Source: Ornithinimicrobium sediminis (lineage in GTDB: Bacteria > Actinomycetota > Actinomycetes > Actinomycetales > Dermatophilaceae). From it: a stretch of DNA of 64,000 nt. The notes beneath the pieces were generated by a model. It saw only the letters and a list, made by a program, of their open reading frames with translations. It was not told where the DNA came from and did no database searches. A program made the position numbers and the translations under genes. Position 1 is the first letter of the stretch, and each line of letters begins with the position of its first letter. The DNA is taken from contig NZ_JAJSDQ010000002.1 of assembly GCF_021272345.1 (NCBI RefSeq), positions 124,001 to 188,000 on the forward strand, given 5' to 3'. Shown here piece by piece: positions 54,380 through 62,762 of this stretch.

Positions 54380-55648
54380 CTAGCGAGCGGCGCCGGTGAC
54401 CGGGCGCACCGCGAAGTCGCCGCGGGCGACCGTGACCCGCAGCACCTCGTCGGCGTCCACCTCTGCCTGGTCGCGGACGATGGCCCCGCCGGTGTGCCGG
54501 ACCACGGCATACCCACGCTCGAGGGTGTGCTGGGGCGACACGGCCCGCAGGTGGCGGGTCAGGTGGTCGACCCGGTCGTGCTCGCGGGTGAGGACGGAGA
54601 CGACGTGCCGGCGGCCGCGCAGGCGCACCGCCAGCACCTCGTCACGGTGACGCTGCACGATGGCGTGCCGGTCGGCCATGACCGGTCGGCCCATCAGGTC
54701 GAGCACCCGTCGGCGCTCGCGGTCGACGCGCTGGGCCAGCGCGCGGCGGGCGCGGGTGACCACGGTGTGCAGTCCGCTGAGCTCGTCCTGCACGTCCGGG
54801 ACCACCCGGGTGGCCGCATGGGTCGGCGTGGAGGCCCGCACGTCGGCCACGAAGTCCAGCAGCGGGGTGTCCGTCTCGTGGCCGATGGCGCTGACCACCG
54901 GGGTCCGTGCCGCCGCCACCGCGCGGACCAGGGTCTCGTTGCTGAAGGGCAGCAGGTCCTCGAAGGAGCCACCGCCACGGGCGACGACGATGACGTCGAC
55001 CTCCGCCAGGGCGTCGAGCTCGCGCAGGGCAGCGGTGACGGCCGGCACCGTGTCGGTGCCCTGCACCGCGACCTGACGGATCTCGAACCGGGCTGCCGGC
55101 CAGCGCCGCAGCACGGTGGTGACGACGTCCCGCTCGGCGGCGGTGTTGCGGCCCGTGACCAGCCCGATGCGCCGCGGGAGGAAGGGCAGGGGCCGTTTGC
55201 GGTCGGGGTCGAAGAGGCCCTCCGAGCGCATCAGCTGCTTCAGGTGCTCCAGGCGCGCCAGCAGCTCGCCGACGCCGACGTGCCGCATCTGACGTGCCTC
55301 GAGCTGGAGGGTGCCGCGCTTGGTCCAGAACGACGGCTTGGCGTGGACCACCACGCGGGCGCCGGCCTGCGGTGGGGAGGGCATGGCGTCGAGGGCCGGG
55401 ACCGGGATCGCGACGGACAGGGACATGTCGACGTCGGGGTCACGCAGCGTGAGGAAGGCCGTGCCCATGCCCAGGCGCCGGTTGAGCTGCACGATCTGTC
55501 CCTCGACCCACAGCGGCGACATCTTGTCGACGTAGTCGGAGATCTTCAGGGAGAGCGTGCGCACCGGCCACGGGCGCTCGGCCGTGGTCTCGCGGGCGAC
55601 CTGCGGCAGGGCGCTCGGTCCGCCGGGAGGGGTGGAGGTCACAGCCAC
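54380..55648 (-). CDS. xseA: Exodeoxyribonuclease VII large subunit
   Basis: XseA, 422 residues from a GTG at 55648 (minus strand). The N-terminal OB fold ([24 protein letters not shown], then [16 protein letters not shown]) binds single-stranded DNA; the catalytic core includes [49 protein letters not shown] and [24 protein letters not shown] in parts. It forms an operon with xseB. The region between it and divergent ispH is about 120 bases. Confidence 0.95.
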   Translation of the reverse strand: MAVTSTPPGGPSALPQVARETTAERPWPVRTLSLKISDYVDKMSPLWVEGQIVQLNRRLGMGTAFLTLRDPDVDMSLSVAIPVPALDAMPSPPQAGARVVVHAKPSFWTKRGTLQLEARQMRHVGVGELLARLEHLKQLMRSEGLFDPDRKRPLPFLPRRIGLVTGRNTAAERDVVTTVLRRWPAARFEIRQVAVQGTDTVPAVTAALRELDALAEVDVIVVARGGGSFEDLLPFSNETLVRAVAAARTPVVSAIGHETDTPLLDFVADVRASTPTHAATRVVPDVQDELSGLHTVVTRARRALAQRVDRERRRVLDLMGRPVMADRHAIVQRHRDEVLAVRLRGRRHVVSVLTREHDRVDHLTRHLRAVSPQHTLERGYAVVRHTGGAIVRDQAEVDADEVLRVTVARGDFAVRPVTGAAR

Positions 55649-55759
55649 ACCCTAGGAGGTCCAGCGGTCACCGGCCCGGCTCGCGTCGTGCATACCGGGC
55701 TGTCCGGGGTGCTGGTGGGGGTCGAGCGGGTGGGTCAGGGGGCGCCCAGCGACGGCACC

Positions 55760-55765
55760 TACGAT
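55760..55765 (+). promoter_or_regulatory. Candidate leaderless promoter of ispH
   Basis: TACGAT ends six bases before the GTG of ispH. A transcript from this box would start at or next to the start codon, although GGAGGG also lies between and could act as a ribosome site on a longer transcript. Confidence 0.45.
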
Positions 55766-55771
55766 GGAGGG

Positions 55772-56818
55772 GTGACTTCGCCGACCCAGCCGACGACCGA
55801 GAACGTCCCCGACCCCGCACCGAGCGGCAAGCGGGTCCTGCTGGCCGCGCCGCGTGGCTACTGCGCGGGTGTGGACCGCGCCGTCATCACCGTGGAGAAG
55901 GCGCTGGACCTGTACGGTCCGCCGATCTACGTGCGCAAGCAGATCGTGCACAACAAGCACGTCGTGCGTACCCTCGAGAAGCGCGGAGCGATCTTCGTGG
56001 ACGAGACCGACCAGGTGCCCGAGGGCCAGACGGTCATCTTCTCCGCCCACGGCGTGTCTCCCGCCGTGCACGAGGAGGCACGCAGCCTGCAGCTCAAGAC
56101 CATCGACGCCACCTGCCCGCTGGTCACCAAGGTGCACCGTGAGGCGGTGCGTTTCGCCGACGACGACTTCGACATCCTGCTCATCGGGCACGAGGGGCAC
56201 GAGGAGGTCGAGGGCACGGCCGGGGAGGCCCCCGACAACATCGTCCTGGTGCAGAACCCGGACGAGGTGGACGACGTCGAGGTGCGTGACCCGGAGAAGG
56301 TGGTCTGGCTCTCGCAGACCACCCTGTCGGTCGACGAGACGATGGAGACGGTCCGCCGCCTGCGCGTGAAGTTCCCCCAGCTGCAGGACCCGCCGAGCGA
56401 CGACATCTGCTATGCCACCCAGAACCGCCAGGTGGCGGTGAAGCAGATGGCCGCCCAGACCGACCTGATGATCGTGGTCGGCTCCCAGAACTCCTCCAAC
56501 TCGGTGCGCCTCGTCGAGGTCGCCCTCGAGCACGGCGCCAACGACGGCCACCTCGTGGACTACGCCGACGAGATCGACGAGAGCTGGCTGGACGGGGTCG
56601 AGACCGTCGGCGTGACCAGCGGTGCCAGCGTGCCGGAGCTGCTGGTGCGCGACGTGCTCGACTGGCTCGCCACCCGCGGCTACGAGGACGTTGCGCTCGT
56701 CACCGCGGCCGAGGAGTCGCTCGTCTTCTCCCTGCCCAACGAGCTGCGCCGGGACCTCAAGGCCCGCACCGGGGTCGAGGCGAAGAAGCTGCGGCACGAC
56801 GCAGGCGCACTGCACTGA
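55772..56818 (+). CDS. ispH: 4-hydroxy-3-methylbut-2-enyl diphosphate reductase
   Basis: IspH (LytB), 348 residues from the GTG at 55772, the last enzyme of the MEP isoprenoid pathway, making IPP and DMAPP. The [4Fe-4S] cysteines are C31 ([10 protein letters not shown]), C115 ([11 protein letters not shown]) and C213 ([10 protein letters not shown]). VGSQNSSNS and [12 protein letters not shown] complete the active site. It is convergent with rmuC, with 17 bases between stop codons. The upstream region has a TACGAT box close to the start. Confidence 0.97.
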   Translation: MTSPTQPTTENVPDPAPSGKRVLLAAPRGYCAGVDRAVITVEKALDLYGPPIYVRKQIVHNKHVVRTLEKRGAIFVDETDQVPEGQTVIFSAHGVSPAVHEEARSLQLKTIDATCPLVTKVHREAVRFADDDFDILLIGHEGHEEVEGTAGEAPDNIVLVQNPDEVDDVEVRDPEKVVWLSQTTLSVDETMETVRRLRVKFPQLQDPPSDDICYATQNRQVAVKQMAAQTDLMIVVGSQNSSNSVRLVEVALEHGANDGHLVDYADEIDESWLDGVETVGVTSGASVPELLVRDVLDWLATRGYEDVALVTAAEESLVFSLPNELRRDLKARTGVEAKKLRHDAGALH

Positions 56819-56835
56819 CCGCGCCGTAGCGCGGC

Positions 56836-58074
56836 TCAGCCACTGCGGCGCAGGCCGCGCACGCCGACCTGGCCGGTGTCGTCCTCCTCGGCCTCCGCCC
56901 GAGGTGGTGCCACCTCGTCCAGCTCGGCGATCAGGTCGGCCTGGGTCAGTGGGCGGGTCGAGTCCTCCACCGCGGTGACCTCCGGGTGTGCCTCCGGCAC
57001 GACACCCAGCTCGCGCATCTGCCGGCTCGTGACCATGACCCTGGACTCGAGCGTGCCCACCATCCTGTTGTAGGTCTGCACCGAGCGCCGCAGGGCCGAG
57101 CCCATGTCGGAGACGTGTCGGCCGAGGGTGCCGAGACGGGAGTGCAGGTCGCTCCCCAGACGCAGCACCTCACGAGCGTGCTCGGTCAGCGAGTCCTGCT
57201 GCCAGGCGAAGGCCGTCGCGCGGAGCACCGCGAGCAGGGTCGCCGGTGAGGCCAGCACCACCTTGTGCGACTGGGCGTGGTCGTAGAGCTCCGGGGCGGC
57301 CTGCAGCGCGGCGGCCAGCACGGCGTCACTAGGCACGAAGCACACCACGAGCTCGGGGCTGGTCGGGAACGCGCTCCAGTAGGCCTTGCCGGCGAGAGAG
57401 TCGACGTGCCCCCGCAGCGACCGGGCGTGCTGCTGGAGATGGGCCGCACGCTCGGTGGGGGCGAGGTCGTCCCGCTGCGCACGCAGGAAGGCCTCCAGGG
57501 GTGCCTTGGCGTCGATCACCAGGCACTTGTCACCGGGGAGCCGCACCAGGACGTCGGGGCGCACCCGCGCGTCATGCTCCGTCACCGCGCTGACCTGTTC
57601 GTCGAAGTCGCAGCGAGCCATCATCCCGGCGTGCTCGAGCACGCGACGCAGCTGGGCCTCTCCCCAGGCGCCGCGGATCCCTGAGGAGTTCAGCGCTCCG
57701 GCGAGCGTGGCTGTCTCCTGGCCGAGCGCGTCCGTGCGGGAGGCCACCTCGCGCAGCGTCTCTCCCAACCGGCCGAACTGCTCCATCCGGTCGCGTTCCA
57801 GCGTCCCGACCTGGTGCTCGACCCTGGCCAGGGACTGGCGCAGGGGTGCCAGCTCGGCCGCCACCGTGCGGTCGCGGGCGGCCGACGCCTCCGCTGCCTG
57901 CACCTGGCCCTGCAGCAGGTCGCGCTCGGCGCGGGCGCCGGCCAGCTCGCCACGCAGCCCGCCGAGCTCGCCGCGGACCCGACCACGGGCCACGGCTGCG
58001 CCCAGGAACATGCCCGCGACCACGGCGACGACGGCCACCGAGGCCGACACCAGGACCAGCTGCCAGATCTCCAT
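56836..58074 (-). CDS. rmuC: DNA recombination protein RmuC
   Basis: RmuC-family protein, 412 residues from the ATG at 58074 (minus strand). One N-terminal membrane segment (about 5-27) is followed by a coiled coil (about 30-120) and a PD-(D/E)XK nuclease-like domain with GAWGEAQLRRVLEHAGM and VRPDVLVRLPGDKCLVIDAKAPLEAF in parts. RmuC limits inversions at short inverted repeats in E. coli. The C-terminus is an acidic tail. Neighbours ispH and ychF match the mycobacterial order. Confidence 0.93.
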   Translation of the reverse strand: MEIWQLVLVSASVAVVAVVAGMFLGAAVARGRVRGELGGLRGELAGARAERDLLQGQVQAAEASAARDRTVAAELAPLRQSLARVEHQVGTLERDRMEQFGRLGETLREVASRTDALGQETATLAGALNSSGIRGAWGEAQLRRVLEHAGMMARCDFDEQVSAVTEHDARVRPDVLVRLPGDKCLVIDAKAPLEAFLRAQRDDLAPTERAAHLQQHARSLRGHVDSLAGKAYWSAFPTSPELVVCFVPSDAVLAAALQAAPELYDHAQSHKVVLASPATLLAVLRATAFAWQQDSLTEHAREVLRLGSDLHSRLGTLGRHVSDMGSALRRSVQTYNRMVGTLESRVMVTSRQMRELGVVPEAHPEVTAVEDSTRPLTQADLIAELDEVAPPRAEAEEDDTGQVGVRGLRRSG

Positions 58075-58204
58075 GCCGTTGACTCTGTCACCGACCACCG
58101 ACAGACCGCCGGACGTTGGCACCCAGGCTCGGTGACACGACGTTGGCGGCCGAGGGCGCCGGTCGAGTCCGCGCACGGGCATACGGGGAGGACATCCTGA
58201 CGTC

Positions 58205-58306
58205 ATGGTCGCCGACCCGGCCGATGTCGACCACGACACGGTCGTCATGTCCGCCCCAGGTGCCCGGCAGGTCGTCCCGTGGGTGCGCAGGGCGCTGGAG
58301 GTCTGA
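58205..58306 (+). CDS. Possible small protein of 33 residues
   Basis: A short frame in the 264-base gap between rmuC and ychF: MVADPADVDHDTVVMSAPGA and then RQVVPWVRRALEV. GGGAGG lies 12 bases upstream and third positions are mostly G or C. I recognise no family. It could be a real small protein or a chance frame in GC-rich DNA. Confidence 0.25.
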   Translation: MVADPADVDHDTVVMSAPGARQVVPWVRRALEV

Positions 58307-58323
58307 GAGCGGAGCACAGCGGC

Positions 58324-58329
58324 TAGACT
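58324..58329 (+). promoter_or_regulatory. Candidate leaderless promoter of ychF
   Basis: TAGACT ends nine bases before the ychF GTG, with no ribosome-binding sequence between, so the transcript would start at or close to the start codon. Confidence 0.5.
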
Positions 58330-58338
58330 CCTGTCCCC

Positions 58339-59430
58339 GTGGCCCTCACCATCGGAATCGTCGGACTGCCCAACGTCGGCAAGTCCACCCTCTTCAACGC
58401 CCTCACCAAGAACACGGTCCTGGCCGCGAACTACCCGTTCGCGACGATCGAGCCCAACATCGGCGTGGTCCCGCTCAGCGACTCCCGCCTGGCGCGGCTG
58501 GCCGAGATCTTCGGCAGCGCCAAGATCCTGCCCGCCACGGTCTCCTTCGTCGACATCGCCGGCATCGTGCGGGGCGCCTCGGAGGGGGAGGGCCTGGGCA
58601 ACAAGTTCCTGGCCAACATCCGCGAGGCCGACGCCATCTGTCAGGTCGTGCGTGCCTTCCGCGACGACGACGTGGTGCACGTCGACGGGGTGGTCTCACC
58701 CAAGGACGACATCGAGACCATCAACACCGAGCTCATCCTCGCGGACATGCAGACCCTCGAGAACGCGATCCCGCGCCTGGAGAAGGAGGTCAAGGGCAAG
58801 CGTGTCGACCGGGCGGTCCTGGACACCGCCCTCGCGGCCCAGACGGTCCTCGAGCGGGGCGAGACCCTGTATGCGGCGGCGAAGGACGGGGTGGACGGCT
58901 ACTCCGCCGAGCAGGCCCGGGCTCTGGGGCTGCTGACCACCAAGCCCTTCCTCTACGTCTTCAACCTCGACGAGGACGGACTGACCGACGAGGCGCTGCA
59001 CGACGAGCTGGCCGCGCTCGTGGCGCCGGCGGAGGCGATCTACCTCAACGCCAAGCTCGAGGAGGACCTCGCCGAGCTCGAGGCGGAGGAGGCCGCCGAG
59101 CTGCTGGCCTCCGTCGGGGTGAGCGAGGCCGGGCTGGACCAGCTGGCTCGCGTCGGCTTCGGGACCCTCGGGCTGCAGACCTACCTCACCGCCGGGCCCA
59201 AGGAGACGCGGGCCTGGACGATCCGCAAGGGCTGGACCGCGCCTCAGGCGGCGGGCGTCATCCACACCGACTTCCAGCGAGGCTTCATCAAGGCCGAGAT
59301 CGTCTCGTTCGAGGACCTGGACGCCCTCGGCTCGATGAACGAGGCGAAGGCGGCCGGCAAGGTCCGCATGGAAGGCAAGGACTACGTGATGCAGGACGGC
59401 GACGTCGTGGAGTTCCGCTTCAACGTGTGA
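58339..59430 (+). CDS. ychF: Redox-regulated ATPase YchF
   Basis: YchF, 363 residues, an Obg-related P-loop ATPase that binds ribosomes. Walker A is GLPNVGKST (about 8-16), followed by NYPFATIEPNIGVV (switch I) and VDIAGIVRGASEGEGLGN (switch II). The G4 motif is NLDED rather than NKxD, in line with ATP preference. The C-terminal TGS domain (about 280-363) contains WTIRKGWTAPQAAGVIHTDFQRGFI in parts and ends VMQDGDVVEFRFNV. A TAGACT box close to the GTG suggests a leaderless message. Confidence 0.97.
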   Translation: MALTIGIVGLPNVGKSTLFNALTKNTVLAANYPFATIEPNIGVVPLSDSRLARLAEIFGSAKILPATVSFVDIAGIVRGASEGEGLGNKFLANIREADAICQVVRAFRDDDVVHVDGVVSPKDDIETINTELILADMQTLENAIPRLEKEVKGKRVDRAVLDTALAAQTVLERGETLYAAAKDGVDGYSAEQARALGLLTTKPFLYVFNLDEDGLTDEALHDELAALVAPAEAIYLNAKLEEDLAELEAEEAAELLASVGVSEAGLDQLARVGFGTLGLQTYLTAGPKETRAWTIRKGWTAPQAAGVIHTDFQRGFIKAEIVSFEDLDALGSMNEAKAAGKVRMEGKDYVMQDGDVVEFRFNV

Positions 59431-59495
59431 CGTCGACGGAGGACCCGGCTGCCCGTCCGAAGTCCTCAGCCTCGGGCCGCCTGCATGATGGTGCT

Positions 59496-59942
59496 GTGCA
59501 GTTCGACATGTCCGTGCCGGTCCGGTGCTCCCCGGGTGAGCTGTACGCGGTGCTCGCCGACATCCAGGACCGGGCGGCGGGGCCAGGCTCCCCGGTCAGG
59601 GCCATGGACAAGGTGCCACCGGGTCCCACCTGCGTGGGCACGCGATGGCGCGAGGTGGTCCGGGTCGGCCCCGGGCTGGCGATGACGATGTGGAGCGAGG
59701 TCACCGACGTCGTCCCGGGTCGGCTCCTGGCCATGCGGTTCTGGGGCGGCTCGATGGAGGGCGACCTCACCTACACGCTGACCGTGCAGGACGGGCACAC
59801 CGTGCTGCGTCAGCAGGAGACCATGCACACGGTCGGCTGGCTGCGACCACTGGACCCGCCGTTGGGTCGTGCGCTCGGCACACGCCTCGCCCGACGTCTC
59901 CGCGACATCGCTGCCATGTTCTCCGACGGGCCGGCTGCCTGA
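59496..59942 (+). CDS. SRPBCC (polyketide cyclase/START-like) family protein
   Basis: A 148-residue protein of the SRPBCC hydrophobic-ligand-binding fold: FDMSVPVRCSPGELYAVLADI at the start, then VGTRWREVVRVG, MTMWSEVTDVVPGRLLAMRFWG and TYTLTVQDGHTVLRQQETM. The GTG at 59496 gives the usual SRPBCC start; a GTG at 59427 overlapping the ychF stop would add 23 unrelated residues. A CATGAT box lies six bases before 59496. Ligand and role are unknown. Confidence 0.75.
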   Translation: MQFDMSVPVRCSPGELYAVLADIQDRAAGPGSPVRAMDKVPPGPTCVGTRWREVVRVGPGLAMTMWSEVTDVVPGRLLAMRFWGGSMEGDLTYTLTVQDGHTVLRQQETMHTVGWLRPLDPPLGRALGTRLARRLRDIAAMFSDGPAA

Positions 59943-60031
59943 GGCCTGCCCTGGTCAGCCCGTCCGGTCGCTGCCAGGCTGGGTGGTGGAGACGACACAA
60001 CCCACCCTCGGGGGGCGAGAGGACCACAGCC

Positions 60032-60508
60032 ATGTCTCAGGAGCCGACACCGCAGCAGCTGCTGACCCGGATCGCCGCACGACGGCGTGCCCTGGACGAC
60101 TACCTCAGGTCCGCCAGGCCGCGGGCGACGCGTCTGACCTACGCCTCCGTCATCGGCAGCGCGGTGGCGGCGGCGCTCACCGCGGGGCCGGGTCTGGGAG
60201 GGGAGATCTTCGTGGACGCTGCCGCCGATGCAGTGGGGGGCGTGGCGTCCGACATCTGGCGTCCCCTCTGCCTGCTGGCCACCGTGGCCTCGGTCGTCGC
60301 GGCGGTCGCCGCCAACCTCATCAGGTCGCAGGACACCCAGGAGCGCATCGTGAGCGCCGAGGCGTGCCGGGCCGAGCTGGAGGGACTGGAGACCCTGGTC
60401 GAGTTCGAGCAGGTGTCCACTGCCCATGCCGTCGCGCTCTACCAGCAGTATGTCGCGAAGGTGCCGTTCGTGGACGACGTCGCGGACGCCTCGGCCCGAG
60501 ACGGCTGA
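60032..60508 (+). CDS. Small two-helix membrane protein of unknown function
   Basis: A 158-residue protein that I do not recognise, starting at an ATG after GAGAGGA. A basic N-terminal helix (LLTRIAARRRALDDYLRSAR) precedes two membrane segments (about 37-58, LTYASVIGSAVAAALTAGPGL, and about 75-97, CLLATVASVVAAVAANLI). The C-terminal 60 residues (ERIVSAEACRAELEGLETLVEF) are amphipathic and helical. The layout suggests an inner-membrane protein with both ends in the cytoplasm. Codon use matches its neighbours. No partner gene is evident. Confidence 0.7.
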   Translation: MSQEPTPQQLLTRIAARRRALDDYLRSARPRATRLTYASVIGSAVAAALTAGPGLGGEIFVDAAADAVGGVASDIWRPLCLLATVASVVAAVAANLIRSQDTQERIVSAEACRAELEGLETLVEFEQVSTAHAVALYQQYVAKVPFVDDVADASARDG

Positions 60509-60534
60509 GGCGCAGGTGCGGCACCGGGCACCGG

Positions 60535-60564
60535 GTGCCGGGCCCCGTGCCAGGAGCCCGGCAC
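60535..60564. terminator. Terminator between convergent genes
   Basis: A perfect 9-bp stem (60535-60543 with 60556-60564) with a 12-nt loop, between the plus-strand membrane protein and the minus-strand exported protein; it may serve both. Confidence 0.7.
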
Positions 60565-60579
60565 ATGGGCGGCGCAGGG

Positions 60580-61098
60580 CTACTTGCCCTTGCCCACTGT
60601 GGCGCCGGCAGAGTAGGTCCCCGGCAGGGCGAGGTAGGCCCCGGTGGTGAGGTCGTTGAGCTCGAGCATGCTCCACGTCACCTCGGTCAGCGTGGAGGTC
60701 TGCCCACCCGGGCAGTCCAGCACGTCGGCGGCCGCAGGTGCCGGGAGGTTGATCGTGCCGACCAGGTTGCCGTTCTTGGGCACGGTGAACGGTGCGTTGG
60801 CCGCCACGTCGGTGTCGACAGTGGTCTTCTTGGGATCGGCCGGGTTGTTGCCTCCCTTGTTGATGCACTGGTAGGTGGCCTCGAGGTGGGCGCTCAGCTC
60901 CACGGTGACCTGTGAGCCGCTCTCGAGACCGGCCTCCTTGAACTTCACGGACAGGTCCATGCCGACCAGGCTGACCCGCGTCTGGCTGGCGATGAAGTGC
61001 GGGTTGCCCGCCATCGCGGGTGTGGCCGCGAGAGCGACTGCGGCTGCGCCGGCGGCCACGGACGTGAGGAGACGACGACGAGGGGGTGTGTGGGACAT
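60580..61098 (-). CDS. Exported protein of unknown function
   Basis: A 172-residue protein from the ATG at 61098 (minus strand), with GAAAGG upstream. A signal peptide (about 1-31) begins PPRRRLLTSVAAGAAAVALA and ends AMA before GNPHF; the RRRLLT core could be a Tat motif, though Sec is as likely. The mature part is about 140 residues, beta-rich, with two cysteines (YQCINKGGNN and DVLDCPGGQ) that may pair, and ends in a GYSAGATVGKGK-like tail. No family was recognised. It is followed by a shared terminator. Confidence 0.75.
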   Translation of the reverse strand: MSHTPPRRRLLTSVAAGAAAVALAATPAMAGNPHFIASQTRVSLVGMDLSVKFKEAGLESGSQVTVELSAHLEATYQCINKGGNNPADPKKTTVDTDVAANAPFTVPKNGNLVGTINLPAPAAADVLDCPGGQTSTLTEVTWSMLELNDLTTGAYLALPGTYSAGATVGKGK

Positions 61099-61218
61099 GG
61101 GTGTGCCTTTCGTGTGCGTCGCCACGCCTGATGGTCACGAGAGCGTGACGACCTAAGGGGCGGCGCCTCCCCCGAGCTGGCACCGTCGTCAGGTCCGGGT
61201 GCGGATCTGGCTCTTCCC

Positions 61219-61246
61219 ACGGTACTCAGGACGAGCCGCCCCACAA
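61219..61246 (-). promoter_or_regulatory. Probable promoter of the exported protein
   Basis: On the minus strand TTGTGG (61246-61241) and TACCGT (61224-61219) are separated by 16 bases. The leader before the start codon would be about 114 nt. Confidence 0.45.
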
Positions 61247-61260
61247 GGTGCCGGCAACGG

Positions 61261-62646
61261 TTACATCGACGACGGTTGCCCGGGATGTGCGACAGACTCC
61301 CGGGCCGAACCGCCGTCGAGGAGGCGGTGGCGGGTCAACGGCATACCGCTGCGCCCCTCGTGGTCGGGACGCACGGCGAGCACCTGGTTGACCCCGATGC
61401 GTCGGGCCTCGAAGGCCAGCGCCGACCCGGCCATGTAGAGCAGCCACACCCGTGCCCGCCCGGGGCTGGACAGGGCGAGGGCCTCCTCCCAGTGCTGCTC
61501 GAGGTTGGCCACCCAGGCCCGCAGGGTGAGGGCGTAGTGCTCCCGCAGCGACTCGACGTCGCGCACCTCGAGACCGGCGGACTCCAGGGCCTCCACCGTT
61601 GTGGCCAGCGGCACCAGCTCACCGTCCGGGAACACGTAGCGCTCGATGAACGACGTGCGGGCGTCCCCGGGCGCACCCTCGGCGTCGCCACGTCGTGCGA
61701 TCGCATGGTTGAGCAGGCGGCCGCCGGGCGCCAGCAGGGCGTGCAGGCACTGTGCGTACTCCGGCTGGTGGGCCAGCCCCACGTGCTCGGCCATCCCGAT
61801 GCTGGCGATCGCGTCGTACGGACCGTCCGGGACGTCGCGGTAGTCCTGCACCCGGATCTCGACCTGTCCCTCCAGGCCACGCACGCGCACCCGCTCTCGC
61901 GCGAAGGCGGCCTGCTCCTGCGACAGTGTCACGCCGACCGCCTCGACACCGTGCTCGCGCGCGGCGTGGCAGACGAAGCTGCCCCACCCGCACCCCACGT
62001 CGAGCACCCTCATGCCGGCGTCCAGCCCGAGCTTGCGTGCCACCAGCTCGAGCTTGGCCTGCTGCGCGTCCTCCAGGGTGAACCCGGTGGAGGGGGGCCG
62101 CTCGAAGTAGGCGCAGGAGTAGACCATCGACCGGCCCAGGACGAGGGCGTAGAAGTCGTTGCCGACGTCGTAGTGGTGGGCGACCGCACGGGCGTCGCGG
62201 CGCAGGCTGTGCCGCCTCCCGGACAGCCTGGCCTCCTCCGCCGGAGGTCGAGGAGGAGGACCCACGGCCCCCAGCCGCAGGGCGGCCGAGGCGATGGCTG
62301 CGGTGGTGTCCCGGCCGATGTGCACGCCCGGCCCGCTGTCGGGGTCCGCGAGGGAGTCCAGGTAGGACAGTGCCGCCATCAGGTCCCCATGGATGGTGAG
62401 GTCGCCGGAGACGTAGGCGCGGGCGAACCCCAGCTCGTTGGGCTGCCAGAGCAGCCGGCGCAGGGCCCGCCGACGCTCGAAGCCGGCGTGCAGCGGCGCA
62501 TCCGCAGGCCCCAGTGAGCTGCCGTCCCAGCAGTCGATCCGCACGGGGGCGGACGCCGGCAGGGCCGCCCTCACCAGTGGCTCCAGCACCTGCGCTGCAC
62601 TCATGCCCGCCTCCCGGTCGCATCGGCGTGCGGCCAGGTCCGGCAT
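61261..62646 (-). CDS. cfa: Cyclopropane-fatty-acyl-phospholipid synthase family methyltransferase
   Basis: A CFA synthase-like methyltransferase of 461 residues, start five bases after GGGGGAGG on the minus strand. It transfers a methylene or methyl group from S-adenosylmethionine to unsaturated membrane lipids. The N-terminal domain (about 1-150) is typical of Cfa; the catalytic part has HHYDVGNDFYALVLGRSMVYSCAYF in parts, the SAM-binding VLDVGCGWGSFVCHAA, and IASIGMAEHVGL. Related enzymes make 10-methyl or mycolic-type branches, so the exact product is open. A TAGACT -10 box lies at 62690-62685. Confidence 0.92.
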   Translation of the reverse strand: MPDLAARRCDREAGMSAAQVLEPLVRAALPASAPVRIDCWDGSSLGPADAPLHAGFERRRALRRLLWQPNELGFARAYVSGDLTIHGDLMAALSYLDSLADPDSGPGVHIGRDTTAAIASAALRLGAVGPPPRPPAEEARLSGRRHSLRRDARAVAHHYDVGNDFYALVLGRSMVYSCAYFERPPSTGFTLEDAQQAKLELVARKLGLDAGMRVLDVGCGWGSFVCHAAREHGVEAVGVTLSQEQAAFARERVRVRGLEGQVEIRVQDYRDVPDGPYDAIASIGMAEHVGLAHQPEYAQCLHALLAPGGRLLNHAIARRGDAEGAPGDARTSFIERYVFPDGELVPLATTVEALESAGLEVRDVESLREHYALTLRAWVANLEQHWEEALALSSPGRARVWLLYMAGSALAFEARRIGVNQVLAVRPDHEGRSGMPLTRHRLLDGGSARESVAHPGQPSSM

Positions 62647-62684
62647 GCACCTCCCCCGAAGCGCGGACCTGCCGCGACGCCCTC

Positions 62685-62690
62685 AGTCTA
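62685..62690 (-). promoter_or_regulatory. Candidate -10 box of cfa
   Basis: TAGACT on the minus strand, 38 bases before the start codon. The -35 position is weak (TGGTCG). Confidence 0.45.
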
Positions 62691-62714
62691 GGAGCGCGCC
62701 GGCTCGGCGACCAG

Positions 62715-62747
62715 CGAGGGGCGGGTCCGTCGTGGACCCGCCCCTCG
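62715..62747 (-). terminator. Terminator of the subtilase gene
   Basis: A perfect 14-bp stem (62715-62728 with 62734-62747) with a 5-nt loop, 15 bases beyond the protease stop codon on the minus strand. Confidence 0.85.
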
Positions 62748-62762
62748 CCGGTGGTCAGCCGC

